From positions 1,220,501 through 1,284,500 of the forward strand of contig NZ_CP025583.1 in NCBI RefSeq assembly GCF_002865605.1: 64,000 bases of DNA. The letters run 5' to 3'. The position numbers and the translations under genes were made by a program. Source of the stretch: Paracoccus jeotgali. Lineage in GTDB: Bacteria > Pseudomonadota > Alphaproteobacteria > Rhodobacterales > Rhodobacteraceae. The notes beneath the pieces were generated by a model, which worked only from the letters and a program-made list of their open reading frames with translations, ran no database searches and was not told the DNA's origin. This document shows positions 36,000 to 44,031 of the stretch, piece by piece (position 1 is the first letter of the stretch; each line of letters opens with the position of its first letter).

Positions 36000-36797
36000 T
36001 TACTGCGCCGCGGGGGCGTCCGCTGCGGCGGGTGCCTCGGCCGGGGCAGCAGCCTCGCCACCGTTTTCGCGCATCTCGTCCACGGCTTTTTCCAGATCGG
36101 CATAGGCCGCGGTAAAGCCGGCCAGCGACAGGTTCAGGTTCACCACCTCGCTGTCGGGCGCGCCGTAAGGCAGCAGGCTGATCGTCGCCGCCTTGCCGCG
36201 CTTCATCGCGTTCAGCTCTTCCGCGGTGAAGCCAAGGCGCGAGACGCAGCCGACCGGTGCGCAGAAGTTGAAGGGATAGGCCCGGCCCTCGCCCGAATCG
36301 ACGCGCAGGGCGATGCCCTTGGTCAGGTCGGTTTCCAGCGGCGCCACCACGGTCGCACCGGCGACGGCCTTGCCGTTCTCCAGCGGGATCAGCGTCATCT
36401 CGGCGACCGAGTTGCCCTCGCCATCCTTCATCAGCTGGTAAAGCTCGCAGGGATCGGCGTCGTTTTCGGTCTTGATGCAGCGCAGCATCCAGGAATCGAA
36501 GCTCGACCGCAGGTAATACGACCCCACCTGCGCCTCGTCCGGGCCGGGCGGTTCGGTCGCGGCGTCGCCTGCGGCTGCGGCGTCGGGGGCTGCGGCCTCG
36601 GCCGGGGCGGCGCTGTCGACGGGCGCATCGGCAGACGCGTCAGCGGCAGGGGCGTCAGCGGCAGGCGCGGTGTCGGCAGGGGCTTCGGCGGCGGGCGCCG
36701 GGGTGTCGGCGTTGGCGGGTGCGTCCTGCGCCATGGCCGGCGCGGCGGCCAGAAGCAGAATCGCTGCCAGCGCGGCCGAGGTGGTTTTCGGTGACAT
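36000..36797 (-). CDS. Invasion-associated locus B (IalB) family protein
   Basis: A 265-residue secreted protein. A signal peptide (SAALAAILLLAAAPAMA, cut before QDAPAN) is followed by about 60 residues of Ala/Pro/Asp-rich low complexity. The IalB domain begins near residue 90 with YYLRSSFDSWMLRCIKTEND, DPCELYQLMKDGEGN, KGIALRVDSGEGRAYPFNFC and APVGCVSRLGFTAEELNAMK. Four Cys in two pairs suggest periplasmic disulfides. A second Ala/Pro-rich tail ends the protein. IalB proteins are common in free-living Rhodobacteraceae, so the name does not imply pathogenicity. Confidence 0.88.
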   Translation of the reverse strand: MSPKTTSAALAAILLLAAAPAMAQDAPANADTPAPAAEAPADTAPAADAPAADASADAPVDSAAPAEAAAPDAAAAGDAATEPPGPDEAQVGSYYLRSSFDSWMLRCIKTENDADPCELYQLMKDGEGNSVAEMTLIPLENGKAVAGATVVAPLETDLTKGIALRVDSGEGRAYPFNFCAPVGCVSRLGFTAEELNAMKRGKAATISLLPYGAPDSEVVNLNLSLAGFTAAYADLEKAVDEMRENGGEAAAPAEAPAAADAPAAQ

Positions 36798-36943
36798 GGT
36801 GTCTCCCTTGTTTGCGAAATCGGTCGGCCTCAGCCCTAGCAGCCGCAGGCGGAAATGTCAGGGCTGAACATGGCGCGGAAGCTCACGCTTGCGTCACAGC
36901 CGGGCCGCCCGAGGTGGCAGGGTCAACCGACTGTTCGCAAAAG

Positions 36944-36969
36944 AAAAAGGCCGCGAAACGCGACCTTTT
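36944..36969 (-). terminator. Terminator-like hairpin
   Basis: AAAAGG-T-CGCG, TTT and CGCG-G-CCTTTTT form a stem with one mismatch on the minus strand, followed by CTTTTGCG. It lies in the gap between the IalB and HerA-like genes and shares its shape with the hairpin at 37066-37092, 97 bases away. Upstream on the minus strand there is only the small-RNA candidate, so it could be a back-up stop. Confidence 0.45.
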
Positions 36970-37065
36970 CCCTCCCCTGCCGGACTGGCCGGTCTTCCTC
37001 ATTGCAGCGACGGTAGCCAGCGCGCCGAAACCCGTCAACTGTCCTTTCAGACAGGCGTCGGGCAG

Positions 37066-37150
37066 AAAAAAGCCGCGCCAAAATGGCGCGGCAGTCCAAC
37101 AGGGAGGAAGTGTTCGGGATGGATCGACACGATCCGGCGAACACTGTCAC
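37066..37150 (-). ncRNA. Candidate structured small RNA
   Basis: Read on the minus strand, AGTGTTCG (37145-37138) and CGAACACT (37116-37109) form a perfect 8-bp stem that encloses a second hairpin, GGATC-GTGTC-GATCC (37135-37121). Then follows an apparently unpaired stretch with TCCTCCCT (37108-37101), complementary to a Shine-Dalgarno sequence. A perfect 9-bp hairpin (GCCGCGCCA, TTT, TGGCGCGGC) with six T completes it (37092-37066). This order of structure, anti-SD stretch and terminator is typical of trans-acting sRNAs. The promoter and exact 5' end are not identified. A plus-strand small ORF overlaps the same bases. Confidence 0.5.
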
Positions 37151-37169
37151 TCTGGCACAAATTCGTTAA
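37119..37169 (+). CDS. Possible 16-residue peptide (alternative reading)
   Basis: On the plus strand AGGGAGGA (37101-37108) lies 10 bases before an ATG at 37119 that opens MDRHDPANTVTLAQIR and a TAA at 37167-37169. The ribosome site is near-ideal, and the frame lies 65 bases upstream of the HerA-like gene, so it could be a leader peptide. The same bases form the stem-loops of the minus-strand sRNA candidate, and at most one reading may be real. Confidence 0.35.
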   Translation: MDRHDPANTVTLAQIR

Positions 37170-37234
37170 CGAGGTATGTTCTTTTCGTGCGATTTCCGCG
37201 CAACATCCGCATCGGCGCAGCACAGAGGCAACAC

Positions 37235-38812
37235 ATGAAGGCTATCGATCTGGAAAACGGGCATATTCTGCTCGGTGGCGGCGGGCATGATCACGCCGAT
37301 CCGACGCTGATGCTGCTGCGCTATGCCAACCGGCACGGGCTGATCGCGGGCGCGACCGGGACCGGAAAGACCGTCACCCTGCAGACGCTGGCCGAATCAC
37401 TGTCGCTGGCCGGGGTGCCGGTGTTTCTGGCCGATGTGAAGGGCGATCTGGCCGGGATGGCCCGGTCCGGCTCTCCCGACGCGCCGCTGCAAGAGGCTTT
37501 TGCCGCACGGGCGGCGCAAATCGGGGTCGATCTGGACTATCAGGCGTTTCCGGTCACCTTCTGGGATATTTTCGGCCAGCAGGGGCACCCGGTCCGCACC
37601 ACCCCGGCCGAGATGGGGCCGCTGCTGCTGTCGCGGCTGCTGGATCTGACGGCGGTCCAGGAAGGGGTGCTGAACATCGCCTTTCGTGTCGCGGATGAAC
37701 AGGGCCTCGCGCTGCTCGACATGAAGGATCTGCAGGCGATGCTGGTCTGGGTCGGGCAGAACGCCGGCGATCTATCGCTGCAATACGGCAATGTCAGCGC
37801 CGCCTCGGTCGGCGCAATCCAGCGCGCGCTGCTGGTGCTGGAAGGCGAAGGCGGCGATCTGCTGTTCGGAGAGCCGGCGCTGCAACTGGCCGACATCATC
37901 CGGCAGGACGCCTCGGGCAAGGGCGTGGTCAACATCCTCGCCGCCGAGCAGCTGATGCGCGCGCCCCGGCTTTACGCGACCTTCCTGCTGTGGCTCTTGT
38001 CAGAGTTGTTCGAGCAACTGCCCGAGGTCGGCGACCCCGACCGCCCGGTCTGCGCCTTCTTCTTCGACGAGGCGCATCTGCTGTTCGACGACGCCCCCCG
38101 CGCGCTGATCGCCAAGATCGAGCAGGTCGCGCGGCTGATCCGATCCAAGGGCGTCAGCGTCTGGTTCATCAGCCAGAACCCGACCGACATTCCCGACGAT
38201 GTGCTGAGCCAGCTGGGCAACCGCGTCCAGCACGCGCTGCGGGCGTTTACCGCCAAGGACCAGAAGGCGCTGCGGATGGCGGCGCAGAACTATCGGCCGA
38301 ACCCGGCGTTCGATACCGCCGAGGCGATCCAGCATGTCGGGACGGGCGAGGCGGTCACGTCTTTCCTGCAGCCCAAGGGCGTGCCGGGCGTGGTCGAGCG
38401 CACGCTGATCCGCCCGCCCTTTTCGCAGCTGGGTCCCATCACGACGGCGGAACGCGCCGCCGTCATGGCGGCCTCGCCCATGGGGCTGAAATATGGCGAG
38501 ACGCTGGACCGCGACTCCGCGCATGAGATCCTGCGTGCCCGCGCCGAGGCCGCGGCAGCCGAGGCCGAAGCCGCCCCGGATACTGATCTGTGGGCGATGC
38601 CGCAGCAAGAGGGCTTCACCCGCGCCCGGCGATACGACCCGGCGCTGACCCTGCCCGCCAGCGCGGGCCGCCCTGCCCCCCGCGCCGCCCGATCCTCGCG
38701 CGGGGACACGGTGCTCGAAGCCTTCGGCAAAAGCGTCGCGCGAGAGTTGGGGCGGTCCGGCACGCGCACCATCATGCGCGGGGTGCTGGGCGGGCTGTTC
38801 CGCGGCCGCTGA
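37235..38812 (+). CDS. HerA-like/DUF853 DNA-translocase-type ATPase
   Basis: A 525-residue P-loop ATPase of the DUF853 (HerA/FtsK superfamily) type. Walker A is GATGTGKTVTLQTLAESLSL near residue 42, followed by PVFLADVKGDLAGMARSGSP, the Walker B-like CAFFFDEAHLLFDDAPRALI and the arginine-finger-like GNRVQHALRAFTAKDQKALR. The C-terminal part has FLQPKGVPGVVERTLIRPP and ends in a basic Gly-rich segment (RGVLGGLFRGR). The start ATG at 37235 opens MKAIDLENGHILLGGGG; codons further upstream run through the sRNA region. The cellular role of bacterial DUF853 proteins is not established. The 3' end overlaps the convergent DUF6477 gene by 41 bases. Confidence 0.9.
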   Translation: MKAIDLENGHILLGGGGHDHADPTLMLLRYANRHGLIAGATGTGKTVTLQTLAESLSLAGVPVFLADVKGDLAGMARSGSPDAPLQEAFAARAAQIGVDLDYQAFPVTFWDIFGQQGHPVRTTPAEMGPLLLSRLLDLTAVQEGVLNIAFRVADEQGLALLDMKDLQAMLVWVGQNAGDLSLQYGNVSAASVGAIQRALLVLEGEGGDLLFGEPALQLADIIRQDASGKGVVNILAAEQLMRAPRLYATFLLWLLSELFEQLPEVGDPDRPVCAFFFDEAHLLFDDAPRALIAKIEQVARLIRSKGVSVWFISQNPTDIPDDVLSQLGNRVQHALRAFTAKDQKALRMAAQNYRPNPAFDTAEAIQHVGTGEAVTSFLQPKGVPGVVERTLIRPPFSQLGPITTAERAAVMAASPMGLKYGETLDRDSAHEILRARAEAAAAEAEAAPDTDLWAMPQQEGFTRARRYDPALTLPASAGRPAPRAARSSRGDTVLEAFGKSVARELGRSGTRTIMRGVLGGLFRGR

Positions 38813-39152
38813 AGGCCAGCAGTTGCGCGCCGTCCTGCACCGCCATGGCCCCACCCTCGGCCAGCCGCATCTCGGCCAGCAGGGCGATCGCCAGCAGGAC
38901 GTGGCGGCGGATGTCGTAATCCGCCCTGCCCTCGCGCCGGGCGTCGTCGGCCGCCTGTTCCATCCCGCGCAGCAGGCTCAGGGCGGCTGGGCCGGTGGGT
39001 AGCGTCTCGCGGCCCAGCAGGCGCGGCAGGTCGCGGTCGCGCTGCCAGCCCGCCTGACCGGCCCGGGCGGCGCGAATCAGGCAGGCAGGGCGGCGCAGCG
39101 GCAGCGGGCGTTGCGGCAGGGCGAAGACGTTGTGGCGGGTGACGAAGCTCAT
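38772..39152 (-). CDS. DUF6477 family small protein
   Basis: A 126-residue protein whose core fits the Rhodobacteraceae DUF6477 family: LPLRRPACLIRAARAGQAGW, DRDLPRLLGRETLPTGPAAL and ADYDIRRHVLLAIALLAEMR. The function is unknown; the basic, helical character is compatible with nucleic acid or protein binding. Its 3' end overlaps the end of the HerA-like gene on the other strand. It is divergent from the DUF6456 gene across a 211-base gap that holds a palindrome and a CtrA-like half-site, so both genes could be under cell-cycle type control. Confidence 0.65.
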   Translation of the reverse strand: MSFVTRHNVFALPQRPLPLRRPACLIRAARAGQAGWQRDRDLPRLLGRETLPTGPAALSLLRGMEQAADDARREGRADYDIRRHVLLAIALLAEMRLAEGGAMAVQDGAQLLAFSGRGTARPAPRA

Positions 39153-39242
39153 GGCGCAACCTCTTGCTATGATTGACTTCGAAACACTTACACAACTTTA
39201 ACGTGCGTTGCCGAAAACCCGTTGCAACGCTCTGCGGGGCAG

Positions 39243-39259
39243 CAATTCTTTAAGAATTG
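39243..39259. promoter_or_regulatory. Perfect 17-bp palindrome, operator-like
   Basis: CAATTCTT, a central T and AAGAATTG form an exact palindrome in the gap between the divergent DUF6477 and DUF6456 genes. There is no T-run and it is AT-rich, so a protein-binding site is more likely than a terminator. Confidence 0.6.
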
Positions 39260-39280
39260 TTAGCAAATATGCCGTTCTGC

Positions 39281-39288
39281 TTAACCAT
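39281..39288 (+). promoter_or_regulatory. CtrA-like half-site TTAACCAT
   Basis: TTAACCAT matches the half-site I recall for the response regulator CtrA in Rhodobacterales. It lies 76 bases upstream of the DUF6456 start and 22 bases from the palindrome. An eight-base match may be chance, although its position is suitable. Confidence 0.45.
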
Positions 39289-39363
39289 GACCTGCCGAAA
39301 AAGACAGGTGACATAGACAGGGCGAATCGCTGCCGACCAGCCCACCAAGGACAAGGGTATATT

Positions 39364-40521
39364 ATGACGATTATGACGCCAGATTTCGGTATGGCTGACG
39401 CTGTCCGGGCTGCACGCGGTGGGGACCGTGCGCCCAGGGCCACCACCGGAACAGCCAATGCGGACGGAATTGCAGGCGATGCGCAGCTGTATCTGCGCCA
39501 TGTCGAGGGGGGCGAATCGATCCGGGCCATCGCCCGCGACGCCGGCTGTCATGCCTCGACCATCCTGCGCCGCATCCGGCGGTTCGAGAACCGCCGCGAC
39601 GATCCGCTGGTCGACACCGCCTTGCGCAATCTGGCCGCCGACGGCACCGCCCCGCGCGGCACCCGCAGCCCGGACCAGAGCCGCCGCGTGCTGCGCCGGC
39701 TGGCCGAACCGGGGGCAGAGCTGGTCGTGGCCCCCGGTCTGGCCAAGGCGATCGTCAGCCGTGACGAGATCCGCACCGCCATCCTCGACCGCGACCTGGC
39801 CGAGCGGATGGCGCTGGACCGTTGGGTCGAGCCGGTCAGCCAAAGCGCGCGGATCAGCCGCTATCGCCTGTCGGCCGCGGGCCGTGCCGAGTTGCGGCGC
39901 CTGTCCCATGGCGGCCCGCCCCGCCCCGCCGATTTCGCCGATGCCCGCCCGGTCGGTCAGGAACAGCCGGAACAGCCCGGCATGGCCGAGGCGGCCGCAG
40001 GTTTCGATCACGCCGATCAGCACCGCGTCTGGGGCGAGCGCAGCCTGCCCGATACCGAGGACGGCAAGCCGCGCCGGATGCGGGTCAATCTGGCCGAAAG
40101 CCCCCTGCAATTGCTGGCCCGGCGGCGCGACGCGCAGGGCAATGCCTTCCTGCCCCCCGACCTTGTCGCCGCCGGCGAGCAGCTGCGCGAGGATTTCGAG
40201 CTTGCCCAGATGGGGCCGCGTGTGGCGCAGAACTGGGACCGCTTCATGACCGCCGGCATCGACGAGGGCGGGCGGCGCGACCGGATGGGCGGCGGCTCGG
40301 ACCGGGCGCGGGCGCGGGTCTCGGAGGCGCTGCGAGAGCTGGGACCGGGCATGGGCGATCTTGTTTTGCAGGTCTGCTGCTTTCTGGAAGGGCTGGAAAT
40401 GACCGAGCGTCGGCTGGGCTGGGCCGCGCGCTCGGGCAAGGTGGTGCTCAAGCTGGCACTGGAACGGCTGGCGCGGCACTATCTGCAGCGCTACGGCGCG
40501 GGCGGGCCGCTGATCGGCTGA
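39364..40521 (+). CDS. DUF6456 protein with N-terminal helix-turn-helix
   Basis: A 385-residue protein. Residues 38-75 form a helix-turn-helix (YLRHVEGGESIRAIARDAGC, HASTILRRIRRFENRR), like a recombinase or sigma-type HTH. A winged-helix-like middle part (MALDRWVEPVSQSARISRYR, LSAAGRAELRRL) is followed by the DUF6456 domain from about residue 235: RMRVNLAESPLQLLARRRDA, GNAFLPPDLVAAGEQLREDF and LAQMGPRVAQNWDRF, ending in VCCFLEGLEMTERRLGWAAR. It is probably a DNA-binding regulator of unknown targets. The ATG at 39364 follows AAGGACAAGGG. The family is widespread in alphaproteobacteria. Confidence 0.85.
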   Translation: MTIMTPDFGMADAVRAARGGDRAPRATTGTANADGIAGDAQLYLRHVEGGESIRAIARDAGCHASTILRRIRRFENRRDDPLVDTALRNLAADGTAPRGTRSPDQSRRVLRRLAEPGAELVVAPGLAKAIVSRDEIRTAILDRDLAERMALDRWVEPVSQSARISRYRLSAAGRAELRRLSHGGPPRPADFADARPVGQEQPEQPGMAEAAAGFDHADQHRVWGERSLPDTEDGKPRRMRVNLAESPLQLLARRRDAQGNAFLPPDLVAAGEQLREDFELAQMGPRVAQNWDRFMTAGIDEGGRRDRMGGGSDRARARVSEALRELGPGMGDLVLQVCCFLEGLEMTERRLGWAARSGKVVLKLALERLARHYLQRYGAGGPLIG

Positions 40522-40543
40522 CCCACTACCCATCACGGCTTGC

Positions 40544-40567
40544 AAGGCCGCCTTTCGGGGCGGCCTT
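40544..40567 (+). terminator. Hairpin between the DUF6456 gene and lipA
   Basis: AAGGCCGCC (40544-40552) pairs with GGCGGCCTT (40559-40567) around a 6-nt loop, followed by only TGG. It is a probable weak terminator 23 bases after the DUF6456 stop. Confidence 0.6.
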
Positions 40568-40662
40568 TGGTCATTCCGGGTCAGGCGACAGGGTCCGCCT
40601 GCCGACCGTTGAAGCCGGAAGGAATCGGGGCTAGTTTGGGGCAACTCGGACAAGAGGCTTCC

Positions 40663-41631
40663 ATGTCAGACCAGCCCCCTTCCCTGCGCGCCGCGGCGAA
40701 TCGCACGCGCCACCCTGAAAAGGCGCATCGCCCCGACCAGGCGCAGCCCAAGAAACCGGACTGGATCCGGGTCAAGGCGCCGACCTCGCAGGGCTACAAG
40801 GACACCCGCGACATCCTGCGCGAGAACAAGCTGGCGACGGTCTGCGAAGAGGCCGGTTGCCCCAATGTCGGCGAGTGCTGGAGCCAGGGCCACGCCACCA
40901 TGATGATCATGGGCGAGATCTGCACCCGCGGCTGTTCCTTCTGCAACATCATCACCGGCAAGCCCGAGCAGCTCGACCCGTTCGAGCCGGGCAGGGTCGC
41001 GCATGCCGTGGCCAAGCTGGGGCTGAAGCATGTCGTCATCACCTCGGTCGACCGCGACGATCTGGCCGATGGCGGCGCGGCGCATTTCGCGCAGGTGATC
41101 CGCGCGATCCGCCACCGCTCGCCCGACTCCACCATCGAGGTGCTGACCCCGGACTTTCTGAAATGCGGCCCGGAAGCCCTTGAAATGGTGGTCGAAGCGC
41201 GTCCCGACGTGTTCAACCACAACCTCGAGACGGTGCCGGGGCTTTACCCCTCGGTCCGGCCAGGCGCGCGCTATTTCCACAGCCTGCGGCTGCTACAGCG
41301 CGTCAAGGAGCTGGACCCGACCATGTTCACCAAATCCGGCATCATGGTCGGTCTGGGCGAGGATCGGCAGGGCGTGATGCAGGTCATGGACGACATGCGC
41401 GCGGCGGATGTCGATTTCATGACCATCGGGCAATATCTGCAGCCGACGCCCAAGCACCACCGCGTCGACCGCTTTGTCACCCCGGAAGAGTTCAAGGGCT
41501 ATGAGAAATCGGCCTATGGCAAGGGGTTCCTGATGGTGTCCGCCACGCCGCTGACCCGGTCCAGCTATCACGCCGGTGACGATTTCGCGCGGCTGCGCGA
41601 TGCCCGCCTGACCAAGCTGGGGCTCGCATAA
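40663..41631 (+). CDS. lipA: Lipoyl synthase
   Basis: A 322-residue radical SAM enzyme that inserts two sulfurs into octanoyl-protein to make the lipoyl cofactor of 2-oxo-acid dehydrogenases and the glycine cleavage system. The auxiliary cluster motif is [13 protein letters not shown] (CX4CX5C), and the radical SAM cluster motif is [10 protein letters not shown] (CX3CX2C). The conserved C-terminal [10 protein letters not shown] supplies the Ser ligand. [25 protein letters not shown] [11 protein letters not shown] and FNHNLETV are also present. Length fits the alphaproteobacterial type. The ATG at 40663 follows an AAGAGG-type site by 5 bases. Confidence 0.98.
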   Translation: MSDQPPSLRAAANRTRHPEKAHRPDQAQPKKPDWIRVKAPTSQGYKDTRDILRENKLATVCEEAGCPNVGECWSQGHATMMIMGEICTRGCSFCNIITGKPEQLDPFEPGRVAHAVAKLGLKHVVITSVDRDDLADGGAAHFAQVIRAIRHRSPDSTIEVLTPDFLKCGPEALEMVVEARPDVFNHNLETVPGLYPSVRPGARYFHSLRLLQRVKELDPTMFTKSGIMVGLGEDRQGVMQVMDDMRAADVDFMTIGQYLQPTPKHHRVDRFVTPEEFKGYEKSAYGKGFLMVSATPLTRSSYHAGDDFARLRDARLTKLGLA

Positions 41632-41634
41632 ATC

Positions 41635-41653
41635 GGTTGCGGGCGCCGCAACC
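41635..41653 (+). terminator. Hairpin after lipA
   Basis: GGTTGCGG (41635-41642), loop GCG and CCGCAACC (41646-41653) form a perfect 8-bp stem starting 4 bases after the lipA stop. No strong T-run follows, so its strength as a terminator is uncertain. Confidence 0.45.
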
Positions 41654-41682
41654 TGCGGTTATTCCCTGACTGCCTGCAACGG

Positions 41683-41766
41683 GCCCGAGTGGCGGAATGG
41701 TAGACGCAGGGGATTCAAAATCCCCCGCCGCAAGGCTTGTCGGTTCGAGTCCGACCTCGGGTACCA
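41683..41766 (+). tRNA. tRNA-Leu(CAA)
   Basis: An 84-nt cloverleaf from GCCCGAG to a genomically encoded CCA. The D-arm region has GGCGGAATGGTAGAC and the anticodon stem-loop GGGGATTCAAAATCCCC gives anticodon CAA, reading UUG codons. A long variable arm (GCCGCAAGGCTTGTC region) marks it as a class II tRNA, and GGTTCGAGTCC forms the T-arm. The acceptor stem pairs GCCCGAG with CTCGGGT, ending in a G-U pair. It stands alone between lipA and a lipoprotein gene. Confidence 0.96.
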
Positions 41767-41825
41767 GTCAGGGTTGCGCTGCGTGAACAGCGGACCCGCT
41801 GCGGCGCGCTTCGCTGGGGGTGAGA

Positions 41826-42200
41826 ATGGGTTTGCATGATCCTCTGCGGCGACGGGCGGTGTTGCCGATCTCCGTGCTGGCCCTGTCCGCGCTGCTCTCG
41901 GCCTGCGGCGACGATACCGCCGATTATCCGACGCTGATGCCCACCGATGCCCTGCTGGCCGAGCCGGCGATTCCCGGCCATGCCGGGATTGCCGCGCAAT
42001 CGCCCGATCAGGTGGTCTCGGACCTGCAAGCGGCAGGCGCGGCGCTGGCGATTTCCGCGACCGAAGTGACCGCCGCAGCCTCGGCCGATGATGCGGCGCT
42101 GCGCGGGCGCGCGGATGCCTTGGCGGAACGCGCGGCGCAGATGCGGGCAGAGGGCGATCCCTGCGACGACCCCACAGAGACCGGCTGCGAGCGGCGCTGA
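41826..42200 (+). CDS. Putative lipoprotein
   Basis: A 124-residue protein with a twin-Arg-rich start (LHDPLRRRAVLPISVLALSA) and a lipobox LLSAC, so it is probably lipid-anchored. The mature part begins GDDTADYPTLMPTDALLAEP and contains SDLQAAGAALAISATEVTAA and an Ala-rich helix ALAERAAQMRAEGDPCDD, with two Cys near the end that may form a disulfide. I recognise no family. GGGGGTGAG lies directly upstream of the ATG at 41826, favouring it over a GTG two codons earlier. The stop lies 7 bases from the end of the convergent TRAP permease gene. Confidence 0.7.
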   Translation: MGLHDPLRRRAVLPISVLALSALLSACGDDTADYPTLMPTDALLAEPAIPGHAGIAAQSPDQVVSDLQAAGAALAISATEVTAAASADDAALRGRADALAERAAQMRAEGDPCDDPTETGCERR

Positions 42201-42207
42201 CCGCGCG

Positions 42208-44031
42208 TCAGTTCGCCGGCCCCGACAGCCCCGGCGGCGGCCCACCGAGCGGGTTCAGGCCCGCAGGCGGCGCGGGGTCAGCCGCAGCGTCGGGCGCTGC
42301 CTCGGACGGCTGATCGCTAAAGACCGGCGGCCCGCCCAGCCCCCCGGCGGCGGGTTCCTGCGTGCTGCCAAAGGGGGTGCCGAACCCGCCAAGCGAGCCG
42401 AACCCCCCGGATTCGCCGCTGCCGCCCATCGGGATCTCGATCCGCATGTCGCTGACGTCGATCTTGGGCCCGGTGTGGACGCGCACAAGCTGCGGAAAGA
42501 CGATGATGACGCCGATCATGATGACCTGCAGCACGATGAACTGCACGCCGCCGCGATAGATCTCGGCCGTGCGGATGGCGCGGATCTGCTGGCCGGTCAC
42601 GCTGTCGGTATAGTCCCGCCGCGCCGCGACCGAGCGCAGATAGAACAGCGCAAACCCCACCGGCGGGGTCAGGAACGAGGTCTGCAGCACCATCGCCAGC
42701 AGCACCCCGAACCAGATCATGTCGACCTGCAGGACCACCGCCGCCGGCACCAGCAGCGGCACGATGACGAAGGCAATCTCGAAGAAATCGAGGAAGAAGC
42801 CCAGGACGAAGACCAGCAGCGACACGACGATCAGAAAGCCCAACTGCCCGCCCGGCAGCGAGACCAGCAGATCCTTGACCCAGACCTGCCCGTTGATCGC
42901 ATAGAAGGTCAGCGAAAACACCGTGGCGCCGATCAGGATGAACATGACGAAGGCCGCAAGCCGCGTGGTCGAGATCAGCGCCCCGTTGACCACCTCATAG
43001 CTGAGCCGCCCCTTGATGCCCGCCAGGATCAGCGCGCCGACCGCGCCCATGGCGCCGCCTTCGGTGGGCGTGGCGATGCCCAGGAAGATCGTGCCCAGCA
43101 CCAGAAACACCAGCCCCAGCGGCGGGATCAGCACGATGATCACCGTCCGCGCCAGCCGCGACAGCAGCCCCAGACCCAGCATCCGGTCAATCGTGGCAAT
43201 CGCCATCAGCCCCACCACCGCCAGCACCGTGGCCCAGACCGCGGGCGATGAGACACCCATCGCCTGCAGCTGCATCCGGGTCAGCAGGAACGCCGCCACC
43301 GCCAGCACCAGCAGCACCAGCAGCGACCTGTAGCCGGTGCCCAGACGCCGCGCCTCGGGCGGCAGGGCGGGCATGGCGGCCGGGCGGATCACCGCGATCA
43401 GCGCGATATAGGCCAGATAGACCCCGGTCAGGATCAGCGCCGGATACAGCGCGCCGCGATACATGTCGCCGACCGAACGGCCCAGCTGGTCGGCCAGCAC
43501 GATCAGCACGAGGCTGGGCGGCATGATCTGCGCCAGCGTCCCCGAGGCCGCGATGGCCCCGGTCGAGATGCGCGGATCATAGCCGTAACGCAGCATGATC
43601 GGCAGCGAGATCAGCCCCATCGCAATGACAGAGGCCGCGACCACGCCGGTCGTCGCGGCCAGCAGCGCGCCGACCAACACCACGGCATAGGACAGCCCGC
43701 CCCGCACCGGGCCGAACAGCTGGCCGATGGTGTCCAGCAGATCCTCGGCCATGCCGGATTTTTCCAGGATGATGCCCATGAAGGTGAAGAAGGGAATGGC
43801 GAGGAACAGATCGTTCTTCATGATCCCCCACAGCCGTTCCGGCAGGGCCAGCAGCAGGTTCCAGTTCAGGTTGATCTGCCCTGCGGCATAGGGCGTCAGC
43901 TCGACCCCGATGACGTAGAACAGCAGCCCGTTCGCGGCCAGCGCAAAGGCGATGGGATAACCCAGCAGCAGGAACAGCACCATCGACACGAACATGATCG
44001 GGGCGAGGTTATGCGCGATCAGTTCGATCAT
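42208..44031 (-). CDS. TRAP transporter large permease (DctM type)
   Basis: A 607-residue ion-transporter-superfamily membrane protein with about 12-14 helices, working with the small subunit and a periplasmic binding protein to import organic acids. Conserved stretches include PFFTFMGIILEKSGMAEDLL, ASVIAMGLISLPIMLRYGYD, TGAIAASGTLAQIMPPSLVL and ATPTEGGAMGAVGALILAGI. It is longer than common DctM proteins (about 430): a central insertion of extra helices and a C-terminal tail of about 80 Gly/Pro-rich residues are seen. The ATG overlaps the small-subunit stop. No binding-protein gene is adjacent, so the substrate is open. Confidence 0.92.
   Translation of the reverse strand: MIELIAHNLAPIMFVSMVLFLLLGYPIAFALAANGLLFYVIGVELTPYAAGQINLNWNLLLALPERLWGIMKNDLFLAIPFFTFMGIILEKSGMAEDLLDTIGQLFGPVRGGLSYAVVLVGALLAATTGVVAASVIAMGLISLPIMLRYGYDPRISTGAIAASGTLAQIMPPSLVLIVLADQLGRSVGDMYRGALYPALILTGVYLAYIALIAVIRPAAMPALPPEARRLGTGYRSLLVLLVLAVAAFLLTRMQLQAMGVSSPAVWATVLAVVGLMAIATIDRMLGLGLLSRLARTVIIVLIPPLGLVFLVLGTIFLGIATPTEGGAMGAVGALILAGIKGRLSYEVVNGALISTTRLAAFVMFILIGATVFSLTFYAINGQVWVKDLLVSLPGGQLGFLIVVSLLVFVLGFFLDFFEIAFVIVPLLVPAAVVLQVDMIWFGVLLAMVLQTSFLTPPVGFALFYLRSVAARRDYTDSVTGQQIRAIRTAEIYRGGVQFIVLQVIMIGVIIVFPQLVRVHTGPKIDVSDMRIEIPMGGSGESGGFGSLGGFGTPFGSTQEPAAGGLGGPPVFSDQPSEAAPDAAADPAPPAGLNPLGGPPPGLSGPAN

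Noticed and set aside
36944..37092. The two hairpins as terminators of a protein gene
   Set aside because: No minus-strand protein gene lies to their right; the HerA-like gene runs on the plus strand. The sRNA reading is preferred.
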